NCBI GenBank assembly: GCA_001443375.1
Contig: LDXM01000023.1
Coordinates: 1 to 39,681 of the forward strand
Direction of reading: 5' to 3'
DNA: 39,681 bases
From: Chloroflexi bacterium CSP1-4
GTDB lineage: Bacteria > Chloroflexota > Limnocylindria > Limnocylindrales > CSP1-4
Below, in pieces: positions 14,680 to 22,970 of this stretch. The position numbers were made by a program, and so were the translations under genes. Positions within the stretch are counted from its first letter, which is position 1; each line of letters starts with the position of its first letter. Under the pieces are notes generated by a model. It had not been told where the DNA came from, did not search any database, and saw only the letters and a program-made list of their open reading frames with translations.

Positions 14680-15168
14680 ATGACCGATCCGGAGTCCCTG
14701 GTCGCCCGACTCGACGTCATCGAGGCCCGCCTGGCCGCCCATACCGACTCCGAGCGCCCGGGCCTGACCCGCGCCGACGAGGGGACCGGCGAGCGCTGGG
14801 AGGCGGGCCAGGTGTGGGCGCACCTGGCGGAGTTCCCCGCCTACTGGGTGGGTCAGATCCGGGCCATCCTCGCCGCGCGGGCCGGCGGCGAGCCGGAGCC
14901 GATCCCCTTCGGGCGCACGAAAGCCGATCCGGGCCGCGCCGCGGCGATCGAAGCGCACCGCCGAGACGACCCGCCGGCGCTGCTGCGCGACGTCCGGGCC
15001 GGCATCGCGGCCGCGGCTGCCCTGTGCCGGTCGCTCTCGACGGACGAGTGGCAGGCCAGCGGGGCCCACCCGACCCGCGGCGCCATCACGGTGTCGACGA
15101 TCGTGGAGCGGTTCCTCGTCGACCACCTCGAAGAGCACGCGGCCCAGCTCGACGAGCTGGCGGGGTAG
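14680..15168 (+). CDS. DinB / maleylpyruvate-isomerase-N-like four-helix protein
   Basis: A 162-aa helical protein of the DinB superfamily. Its three histidines fit the usual metal site: one in helix 2 ([20 protein letters not shown]) and two near the C-terminus ([18 protein letters not shown]). Family members bind divalent metal and often act in thiol-dependent (mycothiol or bacillithiol) transferase or isomerase reactions; the substrate here is not evident. It is a single gene with its own leaderless-type promoter. It converges with the proline dehydrogenase gene 15 nt downstream. A second DinB-fold gene lies at 17411-17965 but is only distantly similar. Confidence 0.75.
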   Translation: MTDPESLVARLDVIEARLAAHTDSERPGLTRADEGTGERWEAGQVWAHLAEFPAYWVGQIRAILAARAGGEPEPIPFGRTKADPGRAAAIEAHRRDDPPALLRDVRAGIAAAAALCRSLSTDEWQASGAHPTRGAITVSTIVERFLVDHLEEHAAQLDELAG

Positions 15169-15183
15169 CGGCCAGAGCGCCGC

Positions 15184-16131
15184 CTAACGCCCCTCGCGCA
15201 CGACGCTGCGCAGCAGGAAGAGCACGTTGGCCGGGCGCTCGGCCAGGCGGCGCATGAAGTACGGGTACCACTCGCGGCCGTAGGGCACGTAGACGCGCAC
15301 GTTCCAGCCCTCGCGCACCAGCCGCGCCTGGAGGTCGCGGCGGATACCGTAGAGCATCTGGAACTCGAAGCGCGACGGGTCGATGCCCTCGCGGCGCGCG
15401 AAGGCCTCGGCGTCAGCGATGAGCCCATCGTCGTGGGTGGCGAGCGCCGGGTAGACACCGTCGCGCAGCAACCGCTCCATGAGCCGGCGATAGCTGGCGT
15501 CCACCTCGCCCTTGGTCGGGAAAGCGACCTCGGCCGGCTCGTCGTAGGCGCCCTTGCAGAGCCGCACGCGCGTACCCTCCGCGATGAGCCGCTCGACGTC
15601 GTCGGCGCTGCGCCGCAGATAGGACTGGATGACGGCGCCGACATCGGGCGTCGTCGCCCGCAGCTCGCGCACGAGCGTCAGCGTCGCCTCGGTCTTCGGG
15701 CTGTCCTCCATGTCAACGCGCACGAAGGCCCCGACCTCGGCCGCCTTCGCCGCGACGCGTCCCACGTTCTCCCGGCAGAGCGCCGGGTCCACGTCGAGAC
15801 CCATCTGCGTCAGCTTCAGGCTGACGTTGCCGTCCAGGCCGCGCTGCGCCAGGGCGCCCAGCGTGTCGACGTAGCGCGTCGCGGCTTCCCGCGCCGCCGT
15901 GGCCGAGGTCACGGACTCGCCCAGGATGTCCAGGGTCGTGTGCATGCCGGCGCCCCTGAGACGATCGCACGCCTCGAGTGCCTCGGCCAGCGTCTCGCCG
16001 GCCACGAACCGCCGGACCATCGGTCGGGTGAGCGGGACCGCCGTCGCCAGCCGCCCCAGCGAAGGCCGGTGCGAGGCCCAGATGAAGGTGCCGCGCAGGA
16101 GGTGCGCCGGCAGCCGGCGAAGATCGGCCAT
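15184..16131 (-). CDS. Proline dehydrogenase (FAD-dependent)
   Basis: A 315-aa monofunctional PRODH that oxidises L-proline to 1-pyrroline-5-carboxylate with FAD and passes electrons to quinone. The TIM-barrel signatures are all present: [73 protein letters not shown] and the C-terminal [20 protein letters not shown] helix that binds substrate. Length fits the short bacterial/Thermus-type enzymes. No P5C dehydrogenase gene is adjacent. ATG 16131 has no good Shine-Dalgarno; a TACGAT box about 23 nt upstream (near 16155-16160, minus) could be its own promoter. It follows the MFS gene by 47 nt on the same strand. Confidence 0.95.
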   Translation of the reverse strand: MADLRRLPAHLLRGTFIWASHRPSLGRLATAVPLTRPMVRRFVAGETLAEALEACDRLRGAGMHTTLDILGESVTSATAAREAATRYVDTLGALAQRGLDGNVSLKLTQMGLDVDPALCRENVGRVAAKAAEVGAFVRVDMEDSPKTEATLTLVRELRATTPDVGAVIQSYLRRSADDVERLIAEGTRVRLCKGAYDEPAEVAFPTKGEVDASYRRLMERLLRDGVYPALATHDDGLIADAEAFARREGIDPSRFEFQMLYGIRRDLQARLVREGWNVRVYVPYGREWYPYFMRRLAERPANVLFLLRSVVREGR

Positions 16132-16178
16132 CAGCGGCTCATCGGCGCTCGCACGGGGCTATCGTAGTCGGGTGCCCA

Positions 16179-17414
16179 TCACGCTGCCGGACCTCCCCCC
16201 GGGACCGCGGCCGTCGCCGTCCGCAGCCGAGTCACCGGGATGATGGCGATCGCGACGACGACCGCCGAGACCAGCCAGATCGGGCGCAGGTCGCCGCCGG
16301 TGGCCCCGATCAGCGCGGCCGAGGCCAGGGAGCCGATGACGCCGGAGATGTACAGCGGCGCGAGGGCGAGGTTCAGTACGCTGGAACGGATGCCGGCCGG
16401 CAGGCCGGAGGCCAGCATCGTGAAGAGCATCGCGCTGGCGGCCGCGAAACCGACCCCGAAGCCGGCATAGACCAGCCCGAAGACGACGATGCCCGGGGCG
16501 AACGCCGCCGCCGCGAGGCAGACCATGGCGAGTCCGACCCCGAGCCCGAAGACACGCCGGTAGCCGAAGCGGTCGCCGAGGCCGCCGGCGATGGGAGAAC
16601 CGACCGCCGAGGCGAGGCCGTAGGCGCCGGCCACGAGGCCGACGATCGTGGCCAGGCCCGCCGACCCCTGCAGCTCTTCGACGTAGAGCGCCAGGTACGG
16701 CAGCAGGAAGCGCTGCCCCAGCAGCACGAAGAAGTACGCGCTGAAGATCGCCCGAGCGAGTGGTGAGCCGACGATCGCGCGCAATGAACGGCCGACGAGC
16801 CGCAGGACCGGTTCCGTCGCGCGCGGCCGATCGGGTCGCTCGTGATAGGCAAAGAGCAGGAGCGCGACGACGCCCAGCGTCAGGATCGTGTCGACGAGGA
16901 AGAGCGCCTGGACGCCGTACCGATCGACGAGGAAGCCGCCGGCCGCCGGCCCGACGGCGAACCCGAGCGGGCCGCTCATCGCGACGAGGCTGATGGCCAG
17001 GCCGAGCCGGGAGCGCGGCGTGCGGTCGGTCAGCTCGGCGAGCATGACACCGGTGTTGCCCAGCACGAGCCCCACCAGCGGCACGAGCAGGAAGAGCTGC
17101 CACGGCGCGGACACGAGAGCCATGGCCAGGAAGAGGACCGACTCGACGGCCGCGCTGCGCACGACGATCGCCTTGCGGCTGTACTTGTCGGCCCAAACAC
17201 CCCAGAACGGCACGAGGGGCAGTCCGAAGAAGAGCGCCGCCGCCGAGAGCAGGCCGACCGTCGTCGCCACGTCCGCCTCGGGTACGCCGAGGTCGCGCAC
17301 GAGGAGAGGCAGGAAGCTGACGAAGTGTCCGAAGCCGACCGTCTCGATGAAGCCGGCCGTCGCGAAGACGAGGGCCAGCCGGCGCCAGCCGGTCCCGCCC
17401 GACTCGTCGCTCAG
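16179..17414 (-). CDS. MFS transporter
   Basis: A 411-aa major facilitator with 12 hydrophobic helices. The helix 2-3 loop carries a GVWADKYSRK motif (the GxxaDrxgRr signature), and the symmetrical loop in the second half reads GGLGDRFGYRR. The first helix includes ALVFATAGFIETVGFGHFV. Substrate unknown. The gene has no ATG, GTG or TTG near the N-terminal boundary. CTG 17414 overlaps the TGA of the upstream DinB-like gene (CTGA) and places the start about 12 residues before the first helix. An ATG near 17504 would add about 30 residues and overlap the neighbour by some 90 nt, which is less likely. The order proC, DinB-like, MFS suggests one operon. Confidence 0.87.
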   Translation of the reverse strand: MSDESGGTGWRRLALVFATAGFIETVGFGHFVSFLPLLVRDLGVPEADVATTVGLLSAAALFFGLPLVPFWGVWADKYSRKAIVVRSAAVESVLFLAMALVSAPWQLFLLVPLVGLVLGNTGVMLAELTDRTPRSRLGLAISLVAMSGPLGFAVGPAAGGFLVDRYGVQALFLVDTILTLGVVALLLFAYHERPDRPRATEPVLRLVGRSLRAIVGSPLARAIFSAYFFVLLGQRFLLPYLALYVEELQGSAGLATIVGLVAGAYGLASAVGSPIAGGLGDRFGYRRVFGLGVGLAMVCLAAAAFAPGIVVFGLVYAGFGVGFAAASAMLFTMLASGLPAGIRSSVLNLALAPLYISGVIGSLASAALIGATGGDLRPIWLVSAVVVAIAIIPVTRLRTATAAVPGGGPAA

Positions 17415-17965
17415 GAGGCGACCCGGCGTCGTGCCAGCCAGGGCTCGAGCATGCCGAGGTGGTCGAGCTGGTGGCCGTGCAGGGACATGAAGACCCAGCC
17501 CCATGCATCCTCGCCCCGGATCGTCTCCAGCGGGACGGTCCGCGCGACGGGGAGCAGGCGCTCCCGGGACACGACCGCCCAGGCGCGGACCTCCTCCGGG
17601 CTGCGACCGGCCCACTCGGCCCGCTGGTCCTCGTTGAAGCGGTCGAAATCGCCGCCGACGACCTCCTCGTCGGTCGGCCAGACGCCAGTGTCCGCCGCCC
17701 TGCCGATGTAGTCGACGGCCATCTCCTGCCACGCGGCGAGATGCGCGACGTGGTCGAGGAAACTCCAGTCGGGGCCACCGGCCTCCGACTTGGCGACCGG
17801 CTCGAGCCACGCGGCGTCGTCGAGCCCCTCCCAGACGGCCGTGAACCGCGCCCACATGGCTGCTTCGTCGGCCCAGAAGTCGCGCTCGGGCTTGCTCCAA
17901 CCGCGCGCCTGGCGCAGCTCCTCGATCGGGGCGCGCCGGATGTCCATGCCGGCCAGATCGCCCAT
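17411..17965 (-). CDS. DinB-superfamily protein
   Basis: A 184-aa helical protein with the DinB/ClbS-like pattern: an N-terminal helix (RDFWADEAAMWARFTAVWEG), a His-rich helix (SFLDHVAHLAAWQEMAVDYI) and a C-terminal SLHGHQLDHLGMLEPWL that supplies further histidines. These could form the usual metal site. The ATG at 17965 lies 4 nt after the proC stop codon, so expression with proC is likely; MDIRR at 17947 is an alternative start. The stop overlaps the CTG start of the MFS gene. Thiol-transferase or damage-response roles known in the superfamily cannot be assigned. Confidence 0.8.
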   Translation of the reverse strand: MGDLAGMDIRRAPIEELRQARGWSKPERDFWADEAAMWARFTAVWEGLDDAAWLEPVAKSEAGGPDWSFLDHVAHLAAWQEMAVDYIGRAADTGVWPTDEEVVGGDFDRFNEDQRAEWAGRSPEEVRAWAVVSRERLLPVARTVPLETIRGEDAWGWVFMSLHGHQLDHLGMLEPWLARRRVAS

Positions 17966-17969
17966 GCGC

Positions 17970-18827
17970 TCAGCGAGCCCGGGTGTCGGGATCGGCCGTG
18001 GCGTCCTCGAGCTGCCTGCCCAGCTCCTCGGTGCGCCGGAAGGCGGCCCAGACGGCCTCCGAGAGGACCGTGCGCAGGCGGCCCGATTCCAGCTCGTGGA
18101 GCGCCGCCGCGCTCGTGCCGCCGGGCGAGGTGACCATGTTGCGCAGCTCCGCCGGGTGCATGCCGCTGGACTTCGCGAAGAGCGTGCTGCCCTCGAGCGT
18201 CTCGATGACCAGGTCGTGCGCGATGTGCCGGGGGAAGCCGAGGTGGACGGCGGCGTCGATGAGCGCCTCCATGACCAGGAAGACGTACGTCGGACCCGTG
18301 CCGCTGACGGCGGTGGCCATGCTCACGAACTTCTCGTCGTCGACCTGCAACTCCGCACCGAGCGAGCGCAGGAGCGCGCTGGCCTGCTCGCGCTGATCGG
18401 CGGTCACCTCGGGCGTGGCGTACCAGACGGTCATGCCCTTGCCCAGGCGGGCCGGCGTGTTGGGCATGCTGCGCACGATCTGCCGGTGGCGCAAGACGTT
18501 GGCCAGCGCGGTCGTCGTGGCGCCGGCCAGGATGCTGATGACGAGCTGGCCGTCGGTCAGCGCCGGCGCCAGCTCGCGCCCGACGCGCGGCAGCATCTGC
18601 GGCTTGATCGCGAGCACGACCACGTCGGCGCCGGTCACCGCCTCGGTGTTGGCGGCCACCGTGCGAATCCCGTAGTCACGCTCAAGGAGCGCACGCCGGT
18701 CCGCGCGCGGGTGGCTGGCAACGATCCGGTCCGGCTTCACCTGCCCGCCGCGCAGCAGCCCCGCGATCATGGCCTCGGCCATGACCCCGGAGCCAACGGT
18801 CGCGATGGTGCGCTCGGTCAGCGGCAT
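17970..18827 (-). CDS. proC: Pyrroline-5-carboxylate reductase
   Basis: A 285-aa NAD(P)H-dependent enzyme that reduces 1-pyrroline-5-carboxylate to L-proline, the last step of proline synthesis. The N-terminal Rossmann fold starts IATVGSGVMAEAMIAGLLRG, with DVVVLAIKPQML and IVRSMPNTPARLGKGMTVWY. The C-terminal dimerisation domain has AVSGTGPTYVFLVMEALIDA and the P5CR signature MVTSPGGTSAAALHELESG. ATG 18827 follows a TATACT box by 8 nt with no Shine-Dalgarno. It is the first gene of a minus-strand cluster that also holds a DinB-like protein and an MFS transporter; the opposing enzyme, proline dehydrogenase, lies 1.8 kb further down on the same strand. Confidence 0.96.
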   Translation of the reverse strand: MPLTERTIATVGSGVMAEAMIAGLLRGGQVKPDRIVASHPRADRRALLERDYGIRTVAANTEAVTGADVVVLAIKPQMLPRVGRELAPALTDGQLVISILAGATTTALANVLRHRQIVRSMPNTPARLGKGMTVWYATPEVTADQREQASALLRSLGAELQVDDEKFVSMATAVSGTGPTYVFLVMEALIDAAVHLGFPRHIAHDLVIETLEGSTLFAKSSGMHPAELRNMVTSPGGTSAAALHELESGRLRTVLSEAVWAAFRRTEELGRQLEDATADPDTRAR

Positions 18828-18835
18828 AGAGCGGG

Positions 18836-18841
18836 AGTATA
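18836..18841 (-). promoter_or_regulatory. -10 box of proC, leaderless type
   Basis: The minus strand reads TATACT 8 nt before the proC ATG, so the mRNA should start at or just before the start codon. A TTGACA on the same strand near 18909-18914 is too far away (about 70 nt) to be its -35. Confidence 0.55.
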
Positions 18842-19001
18842 GCGACGGAGCCTGCCCGCACCGGTCCGATCGGTGATCGGCCCGTCGCGCGACGTGGGCG
18901 GTGTACGCTGTCAACACCAGCGCTCCGCCAGGTCTGGTGCCGGTGAGGGCAGCACGTCCTGACCGCGAACCGGTTGGAGCGCCATCGGGAGGGCGGTGCG
19001 C

Positions 19002-22000
19002 ATGGCGCACGCAACCTACGAGACACAGGGCCGCAGGCTGGCTGTGGTGGCGCTGCTGGCGGCGGCCGGCGCCGGCCTGCTCCCGATGGGCACCGAGGTC
19101 GGGTTCGGCGTCACGCTGCAGAACGATCCCACCCCGGCCGCGCCGGGTGCGATCGTTCGGGCGGCCGTCAGCAGCGTCGCGAACACCGTCGCGACGAACG
19201 TGGTGACCGTCGCCCGCCCGGCCGGCACGGCACCGGGCGACACGCTGGTCGCCTGCCTCACGCTCAACGGCTCGAGCATCGCGAGCGGCGGCGTGCCATC
19301 GGGATGGTCGGCGATGACGGTCGCATCGACGCTCAGCAACCCGAAGGTCTTCGGCTACTACCGGGTCGCCGGGCCCTCGGAACCGGGAAGCTACAGTTGG
19401 CTGCTGTCCGGATCGGTCACCAACGGAGCCGGCATCGCCCGGTACACCGGCGTCGATGCGACCTCGCCGCTGGACGGCGCGCCGAGCAGCGCCGGTGGCC
19501 TGTCCGGCTCGCCGCCCACGGTGCCGAGTGTCACGACCGCCTCGGCCGGATCGATGCTGGTCGGCTGCCTGGGCATCAATTCGGGCTCGACGAGCGTCCT
19601 CATCACCTCCCCCGCTGGGATGACGGAAGCGTGGGACGTCGGCGGCAAGCGGCATGAGTTCGCCGATCAGCCGATGACGACGGCCGGGCCGACCGGCGCG
19701 CGCACGTGGTCACTCAGTTCGGGACGCGACTGGGTGGGCTGGCTCGCCCCACTCCGACCAGCCAGCGTGACCCCCAGCCCCAGCCCCACGCCAAGCCCGA
19801 TCCCAACCCCGACCGTCCTGACGTCCCCGACACCGACGCCCGACCCCAGTCTGGCGTTCTTCGTCAGCCCCACCGGCGACGACCTCGGCCCCGGGTCGGT
19901 CGAGGCACCCTGGCAGACCCTGCAGCACGCGCTGAATATGGCGCCGGCCGGCGCCACCATCACGCTCGCCGACGGTTCCTATCCCGGGGCGTCCTGGACG
20001 CGCTCCGACCTCACGGTGGCAGGTGGGTCTGGAGCCGTCGTGACGACGCCGATCGAGATCGCCTGGGTCGGCAGCGCCACCCTGCGTGGCCTGACGGTCA
20101 CGACCGGTTCGGCGACACCCGGACTCGCCGGCCTCGAGGTGAGCGACAGTTCTGGCGTCCTGCTCGAGGGCCTGACCGTGACGGGCAACAGCTGGGGCGT
20201 CGAGCTGGACCACGTCACGAACTCGACCTTGCGAGACAGTGAGCTGACCGACAACGCCGACGCCCTGGAGGTGAGGTACGACGGTGCCAGCGTGCTCATC
20301 ACCGGTAACCACATCCACGACAACGGTCGCTTCTGGGCCACGGACCGCTCGTCCACCGGCGTCGCCTTCTCGTATGTCACGGGCCCGCTGACGTTCTCCG
20401 GCAACTCGATCCACGGCAACCATGCCCCGGTCGGACAACCGGCCGACGGGGTGGGCATCGAGGTCTACGCCTCGTCCGGGCTGACCATCAGCGGCAACAC
20501 CCTGTACGACAATCTCGACGCGCTCGAGACCGGGACCGACACGGCCCAGACCCCGTGCGGGCTGGCGTTCACCGGCAACGTCGTCTACAAGAGCAGCCTG
20601 GCGACGGGCGACGCGCGCGGCATGATCCTGCGCTGCGCTTCGGGCAGCCTGGTCGCCAACAACACGTTCGACGGCTTGGACACGTACGCCATCGAGGTCG
20701 TCGATGGGACGCTCGGGACGCCCTTCGGCGGATCGATCGCCGGCCTCGCCGTCCGCGACAACATCGTCGTCCACGGCCGTGCCCTCAGCATCGACTCGGT
20801 CCTGCCGGCCTCGGTCACCATCGACGGCGACGTCATCTTCGACCCCACCTCGACGGCGCTCTACGGTCAGTACCTGGCCTACGTCTCCGGCTTCGGCAAC
20901 ACCCGGAGCCTGACCGAGCTGCGGACATGGACCGGCTATGAGACCACCGGCCTGTGGGCTGATCCGGCCTTCGTCGATCGGGCGACCCACGACTATCACC
21001 TGCGGCGTGCCAGCGCGGCCGCCGGCAAGGGCGCCTTCCCGCTGCCCGGCGCGCTGCCAGGCCCGGCCGTGCCGCGCATCGACCACGTCTTCGTGGTCGT
21101 CGAGGAGAACCACGCCTACAGCCAGCTCATCGGCTCGCCCGAGGCGCCGTTCTGGAACTTCCTGGCCTCGGAGGGGGCCTCCATGACCGACTTCCGCGCT
21201 ATCACCCACCCGAGCCTGCCCAATTACCTGGCCATGATCGGTGGCAGCACCTTCGGGTTCACGGCCAACTGCGTCCCGACCGATCCCGGATGCTCGATCG
21301 TCGCCCCGACACTGGTCGACCGGATGGAGGACGCGGGCCTGGCGTGGCGCGGCTACTTCGACGGCATGTCCGTCCCCTGCAAGACGACCAGCTCCGGCAC
21401 GTACCGGGTCAATCACGACCCGTTCGTCTATTTCGAGGACGTCCGCCTCGATGCCCCCCGCTGCAGCGCGGGCGTCCGACCATTCGGTGATCTGGTCGTC
21501 GACCTGGCGACGGTCGGCACGACGCCGACGTTGGCCTTCATCGTGCCCGATAACTGCCACAACATGCACGACTGCCCGATCGCCACCGGCGACACGTGGT
21601 TGCGCGGCGTGCTGCCGACCATCTTCGACTCTCCCGCCTGGGCGACCGGGAACGCGCTGCTCATCCTGACCTTCGACGAGGATGACGGCTCGGAGGGAAA
21701 CCGGATCTCGACCGTCTTCTACGGGCCCGACGTGCGCCCGCGCCAGCAGGTCACGACCGCGTCGGACCTGTATGACCTGCTACGGACATTGGAGGACTCG
21801 TGGTCCCTGACGCCGCTCACCGAGAACGACGGCGCCGCGATCGCCCTGACCGACGCGTTCCGGACCTCGCCATCGACCGACACGACACCACCGACGACGC
21901 CGCAGGGACTGACGACGGTGGCGCCGGCCGCCGGCCGGGTGGACGTCGCCTGGTCTGCCAGCTCCGACACATCGGGCGTCACCGCCTATGAGATCTATCG

Positions 22001-22814
22001 TGACGGCGCTTGGCTGGGCTGGTCAGCCTCGACCGTGTTCGTCGACACCTCGGTCGCGGCATCGAGCACGTACGCATACCGTGTTCGTGCGCGCGATGCC
22101 CAAGGCAACGTGGCCCCGTACAGCGACGCATCGATCGTCACGACGCCGGCGGCCGAACCGACACCGGTACCGACACCGACCCCGACGCCTGACCCCGGCG
22201 CGATCACCCGACACACGACGAGCACCGTCGTCAACACATCGACCACGATCCAGGTCACGATCCCGAGGCCGACCGGTACCGCTCCGGGCGATCTGCTGGT
22301 CGCCTGCCTGACCCTGAGCGGCGGCGGCATGGCCAGATCGGGTGTCCCGACCGGCTGGTCGACCATCGCGGCAGTGACCGACCAGTCGAGCACCAAGGTC
22401 TACGGCTACTACAAGCTCGCGGGGGCGTCCGAGCCGGCGCAATACACCTGGACGTTGACCAAGGCGGTCAAGAACGGCGCCGGGATCGTGCGCTATTCGG
22501 GTGTCGACCAGGTCCAGCCACTCGACGGCACGGCGACCAACGCCACTGGCGCCCCCGGGACGGCCGTGGTGTTGCCCGGGGTCACGACGGACGCCCCGAA
22601 CGCCATGCTCGTCGGCTGCGTGGGCATCAACTCCAGCTCGACGGCCACCCTCATCACCTCACCCACGGGCATGACCGAGGCGTGGGACATCGGGGGTAAG
22701 CGCCACGAGCTGGCCGACGGCCTCGTGGCGGTCCCCGGCCCGACCGGTACGCGCACCTGGACGCTCAGCGCCGCGCGGGCGTGGGTAGGTTGGCTGATGG
22801 CGCTGCGCGACTAG
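19002..22814 (+). CDS. Exported multidomain phosphoesterase with beta-helix and repeated C-terminal domain
   Basis: A 1270-aa secreted protein. The basic start (TYETQGRR) and helix LAVVALLAAAGAGLLPMG form a signal peptide. Domains in order: repeat domain A1 (about 50-253); a P/S/T linker; a right-handed beta-helix (about 286-680, FFVSPTGDDLGPGSVEAPW then NSxISGN-type coils); a phosphoesterase (about 691-956) of the PF04185 phospholipase C/acid phosphatase type, with HVFVVVEENHAYSQL, THPSLPNYLAMIGG, VPDNCHNMHDC and LTFDEDDGSEG as metal/substrate motifs; an FN3 domain (about 963-1048); a PTPTP linker; and repeat domain A2 (about 1067-1270). It probably hydrolyses phosphate esters outside the cell. 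ATG 19002 is chosen over GTG 18996 because GGGAGGG is 8 nt upstream of the ATG. Confidence 0.85.
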   Translation: MAHATYETQGRRLAVVALLAAAGAGLLPMGTEVGFGVTLQNDPTPAAPGAIVRAAVSSVANTVATNVVTVARPAGTAPGDTLVACLTLNGSSIASGGVPSGWSAMTVASTLSNPKVFGYYRVAGPSEPGSYSWLLSGSVTNGAGIARYTGVDATSPLDGAPSSAGGLSGSPPTVPSVTTASAGSMLVGCLGINSGSTSVLITSPAGMTEAWDVGGKRHEFADQPMTTAGPTGARTWSLSSGRDWVGWLAPLRPASVTPSPSPTPSPIPTPTVLTSPTPTPDPSLAFFVSPTGDDLGPGSVEAPWQTLQHALNMAPAGATITLADGSYPGASWTRSDLTVAGGSGAVVTTPIEIAWVGSATLRGLTVTTGSATPGLAGLEVSDSSGVLLEGLTVTGNSWGVELDHVTNSTLRDSELTDNADALEVRYDGASVLITGNHIHDNGRFWATDRSSTGVAFSYVTGPLTFSGNSIHGNHAPVGQPADGVGIEVYASSGLTISGNTLYDNLDALETGTDTAQTPCGLAFTGNVVYKSSLATGDARGMILRCASGSLVANNTFDGLDTYAIEVVDGTLGTPFGGSIAGLAVRDNIVVHGRALSIDSVLPASVTIDGDVIFDPTSTALYGQYLAYVSGFGNTRSLTELRTWTGYETTGLWADPAFVDRATHDYHLRRASAAAGKGAFPLPGALPGPAVPRIDHVFVVVEENHAYSQLIGSPEAPFWNFLASEGASMTDFRAITHPSLPNYLAMIGGSTFGFTANCVPTDPGCSIVAPTLVDRMEDAGLAWRGYFDGMSVPCKTTSSGTYRVNHDPFVYFEDVRLDAPRCSAGVRPFGDLVVDLATVGTTPTLAFIVPDNCHNMHDCPIATGDTWLRGVLPTIFDSPAWATGNALLILTFDEDDGSEGNRISTVFYGPDVRPRQQVTTASDLYDLLRTLEDSWSLTPLTENDGAAIALTDAFRTSPSTDTTPPTTPQGLTTVAPAAGRVDVAWSASSDTSGVTAYEIYRDGAWLGWSASTVFVDTSVAASSTYAYRVRARDAQGNVAPYSDASIVTTPAAEPTPVPTPTPTPDPGAITRHTTSTVVNTSTTIQVTIPRPTGTAPGDLLVACLTLSGGGMARSGVPTGWSTIAAVTDQSSTKVYGYYKLAGASEPAQYTWTLTKAVKNGAGIVRYSGVDQVQPLDGTATNATGAPGTAVVLPGVTTDAPNAMLVGCVGINSSSTATLITSPTGMTEAWDIGGKRHELADGLVAVPGPTGTRTWTLSAARAWVGWLMALRD
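19149..19760 (+). repeat. Repeat domain A, copy 1 (N-terminal in the phosphoesterase)
   Basis: A domain of about 205 residues. Shared landmarks are PAGTAPGDTLVACLTLNG, PKVFGYYRVAG, NGAGIARYTGVD, SMLVGCLGINS, GMTEAWDVGGKRHEFAD and a closing RTWSLSSGRDWVGWLAPLR. The alternating hydrophobic pattern suggests a beta sandwich. The two cysteines (LVACL and VGCLG) are kept in all copies. Confidence 0.8.
22200..22811 (+). repeat. Repeat domain A, copy 2 (C-terminus of the phosphoesterase)
   Basis: The same domain at the extreme C-terminus, with LLVACLTLSGGG, KVYGYYKLAGASEP, NGAGIVRYSGVD, MLVGCVGINSSS, AWDIGGKRHELADG and RTWTLSAARAWVGWLMALRD followed directly by the stop. It is closer to copy 3 than to copy 1 at both protein and DNA level. 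Confidence 0.85.
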
Positions 22815-22829
22815 ACGCGACTCGGAAGT

Positions 22830-22853
22830 CGGTGGTGCGTTGTGGCACCACCG
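22830..22853. other. Perfect 9-bp hairpin after the phosphoesterase gene
   Basis: CGGTGGTGC (22830-22838) pairs with GCACCACCG (22845-22853) across a 6-nt loop, 16 nt after the stop codon. There is no T-run. It may be a terminator or mRNA 3'-end stabiliser between the two exported-protein genes. Confidence 0.45.
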
Positions 22854-22970
22854 GCCGTGGCAGGGGCTTTCTCGGCGGTGCGGTCCGGTGTAGTGTGCTC
22901 AGGTCGAGGCGCGCAAGCCCGAGGCGATCACCCCGGGTGCAGAAGCGCCCGCGTCCGACAGGAGGGGGTA

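Noticed and set aside
14219..14683. 154-aa plus-strand frame opposite the sigma factor
   Set aside because: Antisense to conserved sigma regions 2 and 4 and without any signature of its own.
17790..18842. 350-aa plus-strand open frame opposite proC and the DinB-like gene
   Set aside because: Both opposite-strand genes have full family signatures; this frame has none.
19770..19850. Pro/Thr/Ser-coding tandem pattern (also near 22150-22195 and 13735-13800)
   Set aside because: These are short PTPTP-type interdomain linkers in exported proteins, not DNA repeats or CRISPR-like arrays.
19710..21569. 619-aa minus-strand open frame opposite the phosphoesterase gene
   Set aside because: Antisense of a clear multidomain exported protein; low-complexity charged sequence without motifs.
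22815..22970. Possible riboswitch in the leader of the phytase gene
   Set aside because: The 156-nt leader has a hairpin and GCGCAAGCCCGAGGCGA-like sequence that loosely recalls c-di-GMP riboswitches, but the conserved core and tetraloop-receptor elements are not identifiable, so only the hairpin is reported.
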